DNA from: Sphingomonas koreensis
Lineage (GTDB): Bacteria > Pseudomonadota > Alphaproteobacteria > Sphingomonadales > Sphingomonadaceae
Reading direction: 5' to 3'
Assembly (NCBI GenBank): GCA_006438735.1
Contig: RCZF01000001.1
Span: forward strand, 1 to 64,000
DNA: 64,000 nucleotides
Position numbers and translations under genes: made by a program. A model generated the notes under the pieces. It saw nothing but the letters and a program-made list of their open reading frames with translations, was not told the origin of the DNA and did not search any database. Shown here one piece after another: positions 62,838 through 64,000 of the stretch (its first letter is position 1; each line of letters opens with the position of its first letter).

Positions 62838-62911
62838 TGGAGCGGGTGAAGGGAATCGAACCCTCGTCGTAAGCTTGGGAAGCTTCTGCTCTGCCATTGA
62901 GCTACACCCGC
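62838..62911 (-). tRNA. tRNA-Gly (CCC)
   Basis: The minus strand folds as a tRNA with acceptor GCGGGTG/CACCCGC, D-arm GCTC-AATGGCA-GAGC, T-loop GGTTCGATTCC and CCA encoded at 62838-62840. The anticodon loop TTCCCAA gives anticodon CCC. Confidence 0.94.
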
Positions 62912-63063
62912 AAGGCACTGATCGCCGTGGTTGTTGGCGATCCTTGGCTTGCCGTTCCGACCAATCGACCGTCGCTAATTGCGACGGCTCGAGCAGCTGG
63001 ACCGGTTGCGCATTATCGCGCGGCGCGGCTGGCGGCAAGCGCCTTGGCGGGGGGCGATCGTCC

Positions 63064-63552
63064 TTAGCTGGCGGTGCGCCGTTCCAACCCCAGCAGATGC
63101 TCCTTCGCCGCGAGGCCGCCGGCGAAGCCGGTCAGCTTGCCGGTCGATCCGATCACGCGGTGGCACGGCGCGATGATCGATATCGGGTTGCGGCCATTGG
63201 CGGCGCCGACCGCGCGCGCGGCGCCCGGCCGGCCGATCTGGCGGGCGATCTCGCCGTAGCTGCGCGTATCGCCGAACGGGATCGTCAACAACGCCGCCCA
63301 CACGCTGCGCTGGAACGGTGTGCCGCGAAAATCGAGTGGGACGCTGAACGCATTGCGCGACCCGGCGAAATAGGCGCCCAATTGGCGTTCGGTTTCGCAC
63401 AGGATCGGATGATCGGGTTGTTCGTCGAGCGGCCCGAGCGGGACGCGCGCGGGATCGTCATCCTCCCACAGGATCGCGATGAGCCCGCGATCGCTGGCGA
63501 CCAGCGTCAGGGCACCGACCGGGGACGGTATCGTCTTGCTGGCATGGGCCAT
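63064..63552 (-). CDS. ogt: Methylated-DNA--protein-cysteine S-methyltransferase
   Basis: This suicidal repair protein takes alkyl groups from O6-alkylguanine. The active-site PCHRVIG is intact and is preceded by RAVGAANGRNPISIIA; the N-terminal RNase-H-like part is normal. The 162-residue start at ATG 63552 has GGAGAG before it; the open frame to 63579 is not used. Single-domain, so Ogt type rather than Ada. Confidence 0.95.
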   Translation of the reverse strand: MAHASKTIPSPVGALTLVASDRGLIAILWEDDDPARVPLGPLDEQPDHPILCETERQLGAYFAGSRNAFSVPLDFRGTPFQRSVWAALLTIPFGDTRSYGEIARQIGRPGAARAVGAANGRNPISIIAPCHRVIGSTGKLTGFAGGLAAKEHLLGLERRTAS

Positions 63553-63655
63553 GTCGTTCTCTCCTCGGCCGCGGCGCACTTGGCCCGCTTATGCCAACGC
63601 TATCGACGCGTGCGCGCCGCACCGCATCCCGCCGCTTGCGGTCAATCTCGTCGAG

Positions 63656-64000
63656 CTAGGTGTCGGTTTCGCCGCCCGAGGGGCCCCAGAAGATCACCCA
63701 GGCGGCGAAATCGTCGGTGAAATCCTCGAATCGGTGCGCGGCGCCGGCTTCGACGAACAGCGCGTCCTGCGGGCCGACCGCGACGCGATCGCCGTTCTTG
63801 ACGAAGCTGCCGCGGCCCGAGACGATGATGTAAAGCTCGTCCTGCCGGTGCGGCGCCTGCGGGTCTTCGCCGCGCGGCGCATAGAGCCCGATCTTCATCG
63901 AACCGTGGCGCAGCGCATAATGAAAGCGATCGTCGCCGATCCGCGCGGCGACCGCCTCGACCGGGAAGTGCCAGCCGGCCGCGCTCAATGGACGAAGCGC
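63656..64000 (-). CDS. Cupin-domain protein, 5' end at or beyond the window edge
   Basis: The frame has a single conserved cupin barrel: HRQDELYIIVSGRGSFV and GPQDALFVEAGAAHRFED, with metal-ligand His and Glu. A TTG at 63988 could start it, but the frame stays open to the window edge (ALRPLSAAGWHFPVEAV), so the N-terminus may lie outside. Function of small cupins ranges widely; none can be assigned. It is on the same strand as ogt. Confidence 0.85.
   Translation of the reverse strand, partial: ALRPLSAAGWHFPVEAVAARIGDDRFHYALRHGSMKIGLYAPRGEDPQAPHRQDELYIIVSGRGSFVKNGDRVAVGPQDALFVEAGAAHRFEDFTDDFAAWVIFWGPSGGETDT

Overview
The window looks like a chromosomal segment of a high-GC alphaproteobacterium of the order Sphingomonadales, most like Sphingomonas. 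The evidence is the close fit of the housekeeping proteins (RpoB, RpoC, S1, IHF-beta, AroA, GlnA), two TonB-dependent receptors, exosortase-A-associated polysaccharide genes, DUF2794 and FYDLN-acid proteins, and many small proteins of a type I associate with sphingomonads. Genus level is an inference from protein similarity by eye; no search was run.

Layout. 1-281: 3' end of an IS630-type transposase, then a palindromic repeat. 787-9314: rpoC and rpoB on the minus strand with a good promoter upstream, and no rplJ/rplL beside them. 9660-10946: divergent proline/threonine-rich membrane protein and tRNA-Leu. 11006-16078: the old aroA-cmk-rpsA-ihfB block on the minus strand, interrupted by a plus-strand ParDE toxin-antitoxin pair between cmk and rpsA. 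16183-19663: FYDLN-acid protein, tRNA-Ala, a small membrane protein, an LplT-like transporter, then pgsA-moaD-moaE. 19639-22003: oxyR followed by two fasciclin-domain proteins. 22149-24407: cysE, a DUF2794 gene and a polytopic membrane protein.

24596-33385 is an envelope region. A TonB-dependent receptor is translationally coupled to a phytase-like histidine acid phosphatase. Next to it lies an exosortase-A-associated O-antigen-ligase-like gene with an acyltransferase and a probable 42-residue leader ORF, and a divergent exosortase-A-associated glycosyltransferase. 33382-35160 holds small genes around a LexA/CI-like S24 repressor; its promoter carries a palindrome in the spacer and should give a leaderless mRNA, and a GTTC-N7-GTTC (alphaproteobacterial LexA-type) box lies on the other side. 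35259-41380 is tamA-tamB for outer-membrane assembly.

41484-49924 holds transport and redox genes (SLC13-type permease with RCK domains, MBL hydrolase, aldehyde dehydrogenase, quinone oxidoreductase, flavodoxin-like protein, MFS and ArsB-like transporters). 49958-53641 is a co-directional minus-strand block of regulators: a LOV blue-light histidine kinase, a receiver protein, a membrane-anchored LuxR-type protein, a winged-helix protein and three small proteins of unknown role. 53813-55655 is glnB-glnA. 56085-64000: endonuclease V, an AT-richer trypsin-like protease, map, a CinA-type protein, a second TonB receptor, a palindromic repeat, tRNA-Gly, an O6-alkylguanine repair protein and a cupin cut by the window edge.

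The parts most worth following up are the S24-repressor/SOS-box module, the LOV-kinase block, the receptor-phytase cassette and the small ORF leading the polysaccharide operon.
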